Positions 14,401 through 21,410 of a stretch of 64,000 nucleotides of DNA are shown in pieces. The DNA comes from Schistosoma mansoni (taxonomy: Eukaryota; Platyhelminthes; Trematoda; Strigeidida; Schistosomatidae). The stretch lies in contig NC_031495.1 of NCBI RefSeq assembly GCF_000237925.1, positions 49,579,925 to 49,643,924 on the forward strand, given 5' to 3'. Position numbers and translations under genes: made by a program. Below the pieces are notes generated by a model. That model saw only the letters and a list, made by a program, of their open reading frames with translations, was not told where the DNA came from and searched no databases. The number at the start of each line of letters is the position of its first letter. Position 1 is the stretch's first letter.

Positions 14401-17400
14401 AAACTATTCTCAGTCTCATTATCTATAGGCAAATATGCTCCAGACGTTTTCTATAGTTTATAAATCACAGTAACAATCTATATCATATATATATTGCCTA
14501 CAAAAAATATTTTTTCCTACATTTTTTCTACCTTTCAGCTGATATTAGAAGGTACGATTCCTGCTGGCTATCCGGATGCTAGAATCTGTGTTGATAATAT
14601 TACTTCTTATACTGAACCATGTAGTGGTAGGTTATATGAAGTAAAATCATTTTGCGTGATAACGTTTTTGCATTATAGGATATTATATACTATACTATTT
14701 CGTCTGTAGTTTGTTTCTGTAAGAAAAACTCTTCATTGGGTAGAATGCAGTCATATAGTAGTAGTTCATTTAACCTCCCTCTTTGTTTTCGTGTGTGAAA
14801 CACTTGATTTTCAATCACCAAGTTGTAGACCTAAACTTTACTCCACATCCTACTTCTATTGAATAATATCACCAACCTGTACAAAAAATGTCATTATCTA
14901 AGCTGAATACATATAACCTATTTATAATTAGTGAAGTACATCTAAAATTTAGAAAGTTGTAAGCCATTTTCCCTAAAAGATTTTTCGTTTCATTATTAAA
15001 CTGTATAATGTGTTGTATGTTACTCATTTTTTTCGAACTGTAGTCGAATCTATTTTAAAAAAGTCACTCTTCACAAACAACTTTTCTAATATACCTGGAA
15101 ATATTGCCTCTTTCCTTTTACATGTAGTGGGCTTCTTCATAGGTTCTATTATCTCCGAAGTGATTCAGATGTTTTATTATCACCGTAAAACAGTGGATTT
15201 AACATTAGTGCCTAATGACGGTCATAGGTACAACATAACCATAGCTTTTAAAAATATCCTGCTGCTTCATAAACTTCAAGCTTGTTCGAATGCTAAATTT
15301 GAAAACAATTTCTTCTTATGTTTAAGATCCTCACCAACTGATTTAGCTCAAGATTGCTTATATTATCATGACAAGATGTAAGTAACCATGAAGGTGAACA
15401 CTAAATAACTTTTATCTTGAAATCATTCCATTTTGGAAATGAATCAGATCATTAGTGTATCAACTTTCTCCCATTTATATGATGAAGCAATATCATTAGC
15501 ATTATGAATATATCATAAAAAAATTTTTATATCCTTATTTTTCTCGTGTAGCTTTGGAGAAAGCATCTGCACCATTGCCAAGTCAATGGAGTTGGGCACA
15601 ATACTTTGGATTGACATTTGTTGGTGCTTTGATCTTAGGTTTATTAATACCAGTGTTGTTTTTGGTTATTCTGATTTGGGCTTGTCGTCGCCGTCATCAT
15701 GCTATGCATTCAAACTATACAAATAGTAAATTATTTTCAACAAATCTATGGTATTACATTGGTGGCAAAGAAATATGTGATGATCCAAATGGTTTTCGTG
15801 GTAGTTCAAGTATGTTACGTTCAAAACAATTTAACTCACCGTCAGCAACTGGTACTTTATTGAATGGTGGTGGTGGTGGGCATCATCTGATGTTGAGTAA
15901 TGCTGATGTAATGGATTTACCTGATGTAGTTGTACCAGGTGGACGTGTAGTGGCTTTTAATTATTCCGGAAATACTTTAGGCGGCAACACACTTCGTCAT
16001 AATCATAATAATGCTGGATATACAAACACAAATTATCTGTCAAATGCACAAAATAATCAGGTTATGCTAACAAATGTTAATGGGACAGTTTCACTGAATA
16101 ATTGTGGTACAAATGTTACTACTGTTGCACGCACTGGTCAAAATACAATGCCGTTAGTGTCAAATGAACTTATTCAACAACAGTCACAAAGTCAACAACA
16201 AAATGAAGCTTACAATTACCAAACGAATCCGGTTTTTGGGGGTATGTTGTGCTTACGAAGAAAAATGGAATGGTTTTTTTATTGTTTGTTGCTTAATTAC
16301 CAATTAGCATTGTAAACTCTTTTGAAGTACATCGTATAACATTTAAGCTCATATAAAATTCTACTTCCAGGTTAGTCTTCCCTATATTTCTGGTCCGTTC
16401 ATATTGGTCACTGATTAAGTGATCACAATCTTAATACGATTAATTCGCTATACACATACTTGATATATGAATTATGTGACCACTTCTTTATCCCAATATA
16501 AGATGGTAGTTAATTGCAGTCTACCGTAAACTCTGGGTTTAGGTTTCATGTTGATTGGCACTCATCAACAGGGTGCACATGTGATCGTGAAGGAAGTGTT
16601 GCTCCCTAGAGGATCCGATTTCCTGTCACCCATCTCCATAGTCCGTGAAGCTATTTTAGTGAACGAGAACACAGGTGGGGACAATCGAATGTATTTGAAC
16701 GTAAAGTTACAGAACATCTTACTAAAGTCTGAAAACCATACAGTAAGTACCGAATTTGCAAAATGTCAACCAATTGTCTCAAACTTGACTGTTCCTTTGC
16801 AAATACCGGCCAATCGTCTCAGACTTCATTTCGATAATGCAATAAGAAGACGAAGATTATAGAACTATGTGATATATTAGCGCAATACATTTCGAACAAT
16901 CTGATCACATATATGCTTGTTAAGAACATTTATTTATAAAAATAAAAGGTCAACTAGACTGGAAATGAGGGTAAGAATAGACAAGGATAATAATGATAAA
17001 ATAATGTGAAAACAATTTGACACCTAGTCACTCTGGATAATAAGCATATATTACCAGGGTAGGTTTAAGGAGAGAACAAACTGTTTTTGAATACATAAAG
17101 GGGGTTTGAATTTTCGTATGGCTAAGGCTTCAATAAACCTCAGTATACGCCCTTTTACACTTTTCAACAACACAACGAAAGCCGAGTTAAGATCAATCTT
17201 ATGACCTGTTTCGATTATATGTTTGGCAATAGAGGATGATGGATGTTTATCCTCTACTATTATTGTTCTTTTGTTTCCGAACCAATCACTTTTTGTCCCC
17301 GTTCTCTTTCTTCGATCTTCTTAACCTTCTGCCTCCAGACATTTCACTTTCGATTGGTGGTATATACTACTTATACCTATCGACATCAGTAGCACACACC

Positions 17401-18621
17401 ACACTATCACTGAGCTATCCGGATTGTGATAGATCTCTTTCAGAACTGAGTCATATTTACAACTGAATGGTCGTTAAATAAACACCATTGTCATTTATGT
17501 CGTCCTCCTTAGTGCGAATGCGACTGTCACATCCGAACGGGGAATAAGTGAATGGTAACTGCTAAGAATGATTTATGGACTATTATTATATACATTCCCA
17601 TCGGATAACTATTAAGTAACTAAATTATATGTAAATTCATATTCCTTTTTATCATAAGCTCTCATTTGACCTGTTGGTTACTGTTATACAGTTTACCATT
17701 CTTGATTTATTCCCAATCTATTAGTAACAGTCTCCTATACTCACAGCCATTTTGGGTTTGGTCTTGTGTGATTATTACTTTTTATTCTATGGTGCAATGC
17801 GGTCTGGTTTGCTTGTATATAAACCACGTGTGTCTGAAATATACGATTCATACAGTGGGTGTTGATATTTGTGTTCTGGACCCAACAAGAAGGTTTAGGC
17901 GAGAAGTTAATATTTAGAGGGCTAATAAGGATTCAGAGTTGACTCAAGGCTGCTAGTGTTGGTTGATGTGTCATTAGTCTAGCGCAGGTACGAGGTCATA
18001 GAAGTCTGCATTCTGATTGACCATTTTGCCAGGGGGGCAAAAGTGATAAAAGCGACCAGCACCAAGAAGGACTCGATATTCATGTCAATGATCGCTACTC
18101 AGTGATTGATCAGTTGTGAAATTTATCCTAGTAGTTTTCCGTAAAGTTTATTCTTTGATAGTTATAATAACTATTTCACTTGTATCCTGTTTTTCTCTAT
18201 TCATAATTATTATTCAGAATCTGTCTCTATGGCAGTGATGACAGCCAGTCAATCTCCAATGCTAATGACACAATCTATGGCACCAAATTACGGCTCTGAA
18301 GCGAATCATGTTGCTCAGTCAAATTTTTCTAATGTAAGTAAAAAGTGTTTTTTAAACTGAGAAGAGAGATGACGGGGGTTATGTAAATTCCACATGAAAG
18401 ATTTCAGTGGTATTGTATTTTTCTCCAAGGTAGATGATTTATATCATAAAAAAACGTAAAGTGAAGAAATTAAAAAATAATTTGATCCATGGACAAAATC
18501 AGTGTTAGGTATTCAGTAGTTTAAATGATGGAAACTCTACGCAGCTAATTATTCAGTTTTAGTTTTTAAAATAGTTATGGTGCTGAGGTTGCAGTATTCA
18601 GATGTAACTTCTCGAGGTATA

Positions 18622-18660
<39 letters not shown>

Positions 18661-21410
18661 TACGAAATAGTTTGATGAGCGAGTTTTTAACCTTAATCTG
18701 TGAAGTCATCTGAGTTACATTTGAGGTATTTACTCGCTGATAACAATTTGTAGGGACTGCACTGCAAAAATCGCTCGAATCTGGATATGAAGACAAGTAT
18801 ACTTCAGCTCAAATAGTCTTAAGACGTCATTCTAGAGCTCAAAAGATTTTCGACCCGATTCCATACGAAATTGTAAGTAAGCACTTCGGAGCACGATTTT
18901 ACGACGGTATAGTTGTGTAGTGATTCCATTTTTTTGTTGACTTCCAAGCTAATGTCAATTTGCAATCGAAATCACCTTCAAATTATTAGTGAATACTTTT
19001 GTTAATTCCTGTGAATTATTTTCTCTGATCCTGTTAATTTTAAAAATTCATGATATAAAAATTCTCGTTTGCCTATTAAGTAATGAAAATACAATGCATT
19101 TCTTCCTATATGCCTTGTCTAAATTAGGATAAATAAATTACTTGTACATGAAATCAATATTAATCCAGTAGATAAGTACAGGTATATTAATTGTTAAGTC
19201 ATGACCAGTGTGTAAATATTATTTGTTTTCTTGGTCAAAGTATTAACATAATGTATAAAATCCACTTTGAATATAAATTAAAGTAGTAGTTAAACGTTTC
19301 TACTAATTATAAGCAAAGATGGATGGTAACTAGCAATGGAGCCGAGGATGTGGATTTTGTCATATTTTGGACTCAATTGAAGTTAGACCACCATGGAAAA
19401 CCTGGTAGGTCCTGTGTTCGACTCTCGCGGGTGCGGGATCATGGATGGGCACTGCTGAGGAGTCCCAGAATAGGAAAAAACGGCCGTCCAGTGCTTCCAG
19501 GTTTTCCACGGTGATCTAGCTACAATTGACTCATGATTTCAACTATGAATATACTGAAATATCCACAAAAACCCCTTCTGATATTTTGGACTCGTCAACT
19601 AGATGTACCTATATCCCAGAGTTAATTTTCGCTCCGGGACCTAGACCCATTGCCTTTCGCATCAAACACCATCGCGTTATCCACTTAGCTACTGAGTCCA
19701 GATTACCACTAGCTTGTGCAATGGGGTGAAGTTTTAATTCGTTTTTGTATTGTTTGTTCGGATCTTCCCATTGATGTTTAGGACTTCAACTGATCAGTTT
19801 CTTATTTGCATATGTGCATCCTGTGCAGATAGCCTCGATATTTCCTTGAGTCTCGATGTGAATATCTCTTTGATGTAGGTGCATCCAGTTGACGAGTCTT
19901 AAATAGGACAAAACCTGCGCCCTTGTCTCCACTGCTAGTCACCATCCATCTTTCTTTATATTGCTTGTGACCTAAGGCAGTATCGAGATAATCCTCACAG
20001 GATGCACATATGCCAATAAAGGACTGATCAATTGCAGTCCTAAACAACAATAGAAAGTTTCAAACAGGCAATACCATAATGAATTACTTTCTAATAATTG
20101 TTTACAATCAGTAAACCATAGGTAAAATATTTTGTAAAATTTTAAGAACTAAAAACTTATTATCTAATTACTTGCCTTTGAATTTTTTCATACCATAGAC
20201 TAATACTCAACAAATAAATCAATTAAATCCAAGTGGTCAAGCATACAACAAACCAACAGTACAACAACAGCACCATCAACCACGTGCACAATCGCAATAT
20301 TTTCCCCCGACTCAACAATCTCAAACGAATTTAATTCAACCACAACCACAAATAGCTCAATCATTTCAACAACCGTCTAACTTTCAATTTCAGAACCAAC
20401 CTCAACAACAACAACAGTTAGTGGCTAACCAAACACCTGCTTCTAATCAATTTCATCCACAACAACAACAGTCGGTACAACAATCACAACAACAGCAGTT
20501 TTCTTTACCACCGCCACCCCCAACATGTCAATTGCATCAGATGAATCTTCAACAGGCTACAAATTTACCATCACAAACACAACAACAAAATCAACCTGTT
20601 TCTTTTAATCAACAATCAGTTAATCATCAGTATCCATTTCAGTCACAACCATCACAAGTACAACAACCAATACCGACTGATCAACGAAGACAACAAGTAG
20701 TGAATGGACAAGTACAAACATCTATTGCTGTTGTTACTGCACTTACTGCTCCCACTCCACTTGGTACATCACAACAAAATTGTCAACCTCTACAACAACA
20801 GCCTAACACTAATACTACAAATCCTGGAAATAATAATAATAATTTGAATAGTGGGAATGCATTAATAATAGCATCGAATAATCGTTGTTTATCTATGTCA
20901 CCAACTTCGATTGGAACTGATTCACTTACTGAAGCTGATCAACAAGCGGCTATGGCTTTGTTAGCTGCTGCCACAGAAGGTATGGATACATTTCGAGAAA
21001 ATCAAACAACACCGAGTAGTTTACAATCTCCAATTCCAATAGTCAATAATAACATCAGCAGATTAGATTCATGCCTAAATACTACTACTAATACTACTAA
21101 TACCACTAATAATAATAATAATAATAACGCTCAAGTACCAGTTGATGAAGATAATCCACCACCAGGATATGATGAAGCTATTGGTTTGATACAAAACAAT
21201 TTCATGAATAATGTTAACATGGCAATGATGATGAATACAATGGTAAAACCAGCTGTTCCTATACCGAACACAACTTGTACACCACCACCAGCATTACCAC
21301 CACGTCGAATTATTAATGGTGTTGGTTTAGAAGATATTGAGGATCCACAATCAATGACATCGTGTATATCGTTAGCTGAACGTTATGGTCTACCGGTAGC
21401 TGAAATTTAA
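1680..21410 (+). CDS. MAM-like type I membrane receptor with seven alternative exon-pair cassettes (3' part of gene)
   Basis: Exons visible here are seven two-exon cassettes, then shared exons 14539-14626, 15552-16241, 18218-18333 and 20199-21410 (stop TAA). The shared exons join in frame (phases 0 to 1, 1 to 1, 1 to 0, 0 to stop). Cassette plus exon 14539 reads as the C-terminal half of a MAM domain: a Leu-Trp-x-Ser strand, a Trp strand, Asp-Tyr-Lys, then Leu-Ile-Leu-Glu-Gly, VDNI and a closing Cys. A transmembrane helix, an Arg-rich stop-transfer and a tail of about 640 residues follow. The N-terminal half of the MAM domain, signal peptide and first exons must lie upstream of position 1. 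MAM domains act in adhesion and receptor dimerisation; that role here is inference. I do not recognise a named orthologue. The exon model is strong; the MAM assignment is moderate. Confidence 0.82.
2165..2372 (+). CDS. Cassette 2 of 7: alternative MAM-like exon pair
   Basis: Exon b is 2165-2215 (51 nt, acceptor TTCAG, donor GTAGGC) and encodes SCTEIKRGPSGGSAVT plus a Cys split across the junction. Exon c is 2264-2372 (109 nt, donor GTACCT), giving 36 residues from ENQGLWTS to EKFDYK. The intron between them is 48 nt. Entry is phase 2 and exit phase 0, as in every other cassette. Entered in phase 0, exon b reads TGA at codon 4, so a splice from cassette 1 into cassette 2 would terminate at once. 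The variable stretch between Leu-Trp and the next Trp is 12 residues and polar, with no N-glycosylation sequon. Confidence 0.85.
2373..5634 (+). other. 3.3-kb intron between cassettes 2 and 3
   Basis: This is the longest gap in the array. I see no additional cassette, no copy of the 14539-14626 exon and no clear repeat, apart from a short stretch at 3120-3215 with a tRNA B-box-like GGGTCTAGAACCC. A decayed cassette could have been missed. Confidence 0.5.
5635..5861 (+). CDS. Cassette 3 of 7: alternative MAM-like exon pair
   Basis: Exon b is 5635-5685 (51 nt, donor GTATGT) and encodes SCLSVQRGFDDTLAVT plus the junction Cys. Exon c is 5732-5861 (130 nt, donor GTGTGA), the longest of the seven, giving 43 residues from ENKRLWKS to NSDYK. 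The intron between them is 46 nt. The extra length lies in the loop between Leu-Trp-Lys-Ser and the next Trp. It holds an NGT sequon, and an NNS sequon follows near the end, so this isoform may carry more N-glycans. Entered in phase 0, exon b reads TGA at codon 10. It lies 3262 nt downstream of cassette 2. Confidence 0.85.
6209..6405 (+). repeat. Sm-alpha-like tRNA-derived SINE, near full length
   Basis: It starts with a tRNA-like head (CTCAGTGGTCTACTGGTTAA as A box, CCTGGGTTCTAATCTC as B box), then the body with the conserved GCACTGCTGAGGAGTCCC and the 3' end GTGGTCTAGCTTCAATTGAC. It lies in the intron between cassettes 3 and 4. The same family recurs at 34635, 40880, 46575, 51974 and 62231. 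Confidence 0.8.
7165..7367 (+). CDS. Cassette 4 of 7: alternative MAM-like exon pair
   Basis: Exon b is 7165-7215 (51 nt, donor GTAGGA) and encodes SCTAVSREVENEFSVN plus the junction Cys. Exon c is 7268-7367 (100 nt, donor GTGTGT), giving 33 residues from VNKRLWIS to SSDYK. The intron between them is 52 nt. Exon b resembles that of cassette 5 (both have a V-E/D-NEF core) and exon c resembles cassettes 3 and 5 (NK-R/Q-LW), so 3 to 5 probably arose by recent tandem duplication. Entered in phase 0, exon b reads TGA at codon 8. Confidence 0.84.
8170..8393 (+). CDS. Cassette 5 of 7: alternative MAM-like exon pair
   Basis: Exon b is 8170-8220 (51 nt, donor GTAGAT) and encodes SCVAFKDQVDNEFAVT plus the junction Cys. 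Exon c is 8279-8393 (115 nt, donor GTGTGT), giving 38 residues from KNKQLWNS to SNYK. The intron between them is 58 nt and ends in a poor, purine-rich acceptor (TGAAAG), the weakest in the array. Here the junction Cys uses TG plus C rather than TG plus T, which keeps the residue. An NLS sequon lies before the final strand. A TA repeat (8438-8472) follows 45 nt downstream. Entered in phase 0, exon b reads TAA at codon 11. Confidence 0.8.
8438..8472. repeat. TA microsatellite
   Basis: An uninterrupted alternating TA tract. Similar tracts are at 545-586, 18627-18660, 42297-42350 (interrupted), 51827-51842 and 56897-56930. Confidence 0.95.
9974..9986. repeat. Poly-G tract
   Basis: Thirteen consecutive G follow GGTTGGGT in an otherwise very AT-rich intron. 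It is an unusual composition outlier and may vary in length or be a sequencing artefact. Confidence 0.9.
10782..10978 (+). CDS. Cassette 6 of 7: alternative MAM-like exon pair
   Basis: Exon b is 10782-10832 (51 nt, good acceptor TTCCTACAG, donor GTAGAG) and encodes SCITVQKGLSGDTSLT plus the junction Cys. Exon c is 10882-10978 (97 nt, donor GTATGA), the shortest, giving 32 residues from DNKGLFKS to NTDYK. The intron between them is 49 nt. The otherwise invariant Leu-Trp is Leu-Phe here. Joined to exon 14539 it gives the clearest MAM-like C-terminal half. Entered in phase 0, exon b reads TGA at codon 12. Confidence 0.85.
12319..12528 (+). CDS. Cassette 7 of 7: alternative MAM-like exon pair
   Basis: Exon b is 12319-12369 (51 nt, donor GTATGT) and encodes SCKPSLDPETRQFGVF plus the junction Cys. 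Exon c is 12420-12528 (109 nt, donor GTAGAG), giving 36 residues from GNAQLWSS to DQDFK. The intron between them is 50 nt. It is the cassette nearest the shared exon, 2010 nt upstream of it. The closing Tyr is Phe here. An NST sequon lies just before the end. Entered in phase 0, exon b reads TAA at codon 3. Similarity of exon b to that of cassette 1 suggests these are the older outer copies. Confidence 0.83.
12529..14538 (+). other. 2.0-kb intron between the last cassette and the shared MAM exon
   Basis: It contains an ATT/ATA-rich low-complexity stretch (13140-13255) and a less AT-rich block of unknown origin at about 13540-13945. This intron and the one upstream of position 1680 are where a common docking site for cassette choice would be expected, by analogy with insect Dscam. 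I could not identify one by eye. Confidence 0.45.
14539..14626 (+). CDS. Shared exon: C-terminal end of the MAM-like domain
   Basis: The exon is 88 nt, with a strong acceptor (CTACCTTTCAG) and donor GTAGGT. It enters in phase 0, which matches the exit of all seven cassettes, and leaves one base over. It encodes LILEGTIPAGYP, then a strand with VDNI, an N-I-T sequon and a closing Glu-Pro-Cys-Ser. This matches the last strands of a MAM domain (hydrophobic-Glu-Gly, Gly-Tyr/Phe, Asp-Asp/Asn-Ile, final Cys). No second copy of this exon was seen between cassettes, so the domain can be completed only once per transcript. If an upstream phase-2 exon were spliced directly here, the second codon would be TGA. 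Confidence 0.88.
15044..15381 (+). CDS. Possible alternative exon with an early stop (before the transmembrane exon)
   Basis: An open stretch runs from a plausible acceptor at 15041-15043 (pyrimidine-rich, CTGTAG) to a stop at 15379-15381, with a good donor (GTAAGT) at 15378. Its entry phase matches the exit of shared exon 14539-14626. Its exit phase (two bases over) does not match the transmembrane exon at 15552. It therefore cannot be a constitutive internal exon. It could be a terminal or poison exon giving about 110 residues after the MAM end, with a hydrophobic run (FLLHVVGFFIGSII) and three to four Cys, or merely a chance open frame in the intron. I recognise no domain. Confidence 0.3.
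15552..16241 (+). CDS. Shared exon: transmembrane helix and start of cytoplasmic tail
   Basis: The exon is 690 nt with acceptor GTGTAG and donor G|GTATGT. It enters in phase 1, completing Ala with the leftover G of 14539-14626, and leaves one base over. A short linker (LEKASAPLPSQWSW) leads into a helix, roughly YFGLTFVGALILGLLIPVLF and onward to Trp-Ala-Cys, then Arg-Arg-Arg-His-His as the stop-transfer signal. The remaining ~185 residues are low-complexity, rich in Gly, Asn, Ser and Gln, with a GGGGGHH run and no recognised domain. The predicted topology is extracellular N terminus, cytoplasmic C terminus. Confidence 0.9.
16662..17405 (+). repeat. Repeat family C (unclassified), interrupted copy
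   Basis: The left part begins GTGAACGAGAACACAGGTGG and runs to about 16840. The right part resumes at about 17271 and ends with a palindromic stretch around TACTTATACCTATCGACATC then AGTAGCACACACCACA. The same sequence is found inverted at 46953-47215 and 50283-50540. The middle is an insert containing Penelope-like sequence. No coding capacity is evident, and it lies in an intron of the receptor gene. It may be a MITE- or SINE-like element. Confidence 0.6.
17070..17245 (-). mobile_element. Penelope-like element fragment (endonuclease C-terminal part)
   Basis: Read on the minus strand, the segment encodes HPSSSIAKHIIETGHKIDL, then a stretch with RFIEALAIRKFKP. This is the pattern of the C-terminal part of Penelope-like GIY-YIG endonuclease regions (Ala-x-His, Asn/Gly-His, Glu-Ala-x-x-Ile). 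It is a broken fossil inside repeat family C, distinct from the longer element at 30388. Confidence 0.55.
17525..18120 (+). mobile_element. LTR-like fossil, second family
   Basis: The block begins TGTCACATCCGAACGGGG and contains a TATA-like core (TTGCTTGTATATAAACCACG) resembling the promoter part of the solo LTRs at 38852 and 39899. The right boundary is unclear. It appears to be an old, broken remnant lying in the intron between exons 15552 and 18218. Confidence 0.45.
18218..18333 (+). CDS. Shared exon: cytoplasmic tail, Met/Ser/Gln-rich part
   Basis: The exon is 116 nt, with acceptor TTATTCAG and a strong donor GTAAGT. It accepts the single base left by exon 15552-16241, making Glu, and leaves in phase 0, matching 20199. 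It encodes 39 residues beginning ESVSMAVMTASQSP and ending QSNFSN. Composition matches the flanking tail exons. No domain is recognised. Confidence 0.82.
18750..18920 (+). mobile_element. Gypsy-like retroelement fragment (end of integrase)
   Basis: A short segment has the look of the end of a Ty3/Gypsy pol: an Arg-rich run, then FDPIPYEIV and a Gly-Ala-Arg. It is a broken fossil in the intron before exon 20199. The family assignment rests on this weak pattern. Confidence 0.35.
19316..20055 (-). repeat. tRNA-derived SINE family B, fold-back copy with a nested SINE
   Basis: The host copy begins AAAGATGGATGGT at the left. Its minus strand carries an A box (TAGCTAAGTGGATAACGCGA, 19673-19692) and a B-box region (complement of GGGACCTAGACCC). 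A second terminus at 19900-19970 is inverted relative to the first. An Sm-alpha-like SINE interrupts it at 19375-19580. Other family members are at 36364, 44755, 48776 and 49075. Confidence 0.7.
19375..19580 (+). mobile_element. Sm-alpha-like SINE inserted in SINE B, with 13-bp target duplication
   Basis: The insert is 206 bp and is flanked by ATATTTTGGACTC at 19362-19374 and again at 19581-19593, an exact 13-bp direct repeat. Its left end (AATTGAAGTTAGACCACCAT) is inverted relative to its right end (GTGATCTAGCTACAATTGAC), so it is a fold-back copy lacking the usual tRNA-like head. Confidence 0.85.
20199..21410 (+). CDS. Last coding exon: Gln/Asn-rich tail with PPGY and polyproline motifs
   Basis: The exon enters in phase 0 after ACCATAG and encodes 403 residues to TAA at 21408-21410. 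The first third is dominated by Gln (QQQ runs from CAA/CAG), followed by Asn and Thr runs (20818-20848 and 21080-21130). Near the end, 21148-21190 encodes DEDNPPPGYDEAIG, a PPxY motif of the kind bound by WW domains of Nedd4-family ligases or YAP-like proteins. About 100 nt further, 21280-21308 encodes PPPALPPRR, an SH3-binding type sequence. The C terminus (LAERYGLPVAEI) is ordered-looking and not a class I PDZ ligand. WW and SH3 binding are inferred from the motifs alone. Confidence 0.88.
   Translation, partial: TNTQQINQLNPSGQAYNKPTVQQQHHQPRAQSQYFPPTQQSQTNLIQPQPQIAQSFQQPSNFQFQNQPQQQQQLVANQTPASNQFHPQQQQSVQQSQQQQFSLPPPPPTCQLHQMNLQQATNLPSQTQQQNQPVSFNQQSVNHQYPFQSQPSQVQQPIPTDQRRQQVVNGQVQTSIAVVTALTAPTPLGTSQQNCQPLQQQPNTNTTNPGNNNNNLNSGNALIIASNNRCLSMSPTSIGTDSLTEADQQAAMALLAAATEGMDTFRENQTTPSSLQSPIPIVNNNISRLDSCLNTTTNTTNTTNNNNNNNAQVPVDEDNPPPGYDEAIGLIQNNFMNNVNMAMMMNTMVKPAVPIPNTTCTPPPALPPRRIINGVGLEDIEDPQSMTSCISLAERYGLPVAEI

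Noticed and set aside
16548-16862. 104-codon open frame in the intron after the transmembrane exon
   Set aside because: Most of it is repeat family C, and the exon splice pattern already runs from 16241 to 18218.
18754-18872. Extra exon of the receptor tail (acceptor TTTGTAG, donor GTAAGT, open in one frame)
   Set aside because: Its 119-nt length breaks the frame between 18333 and 20199, its composition differs from the tail, and the reading resembles the end of a Gypsy integrase.
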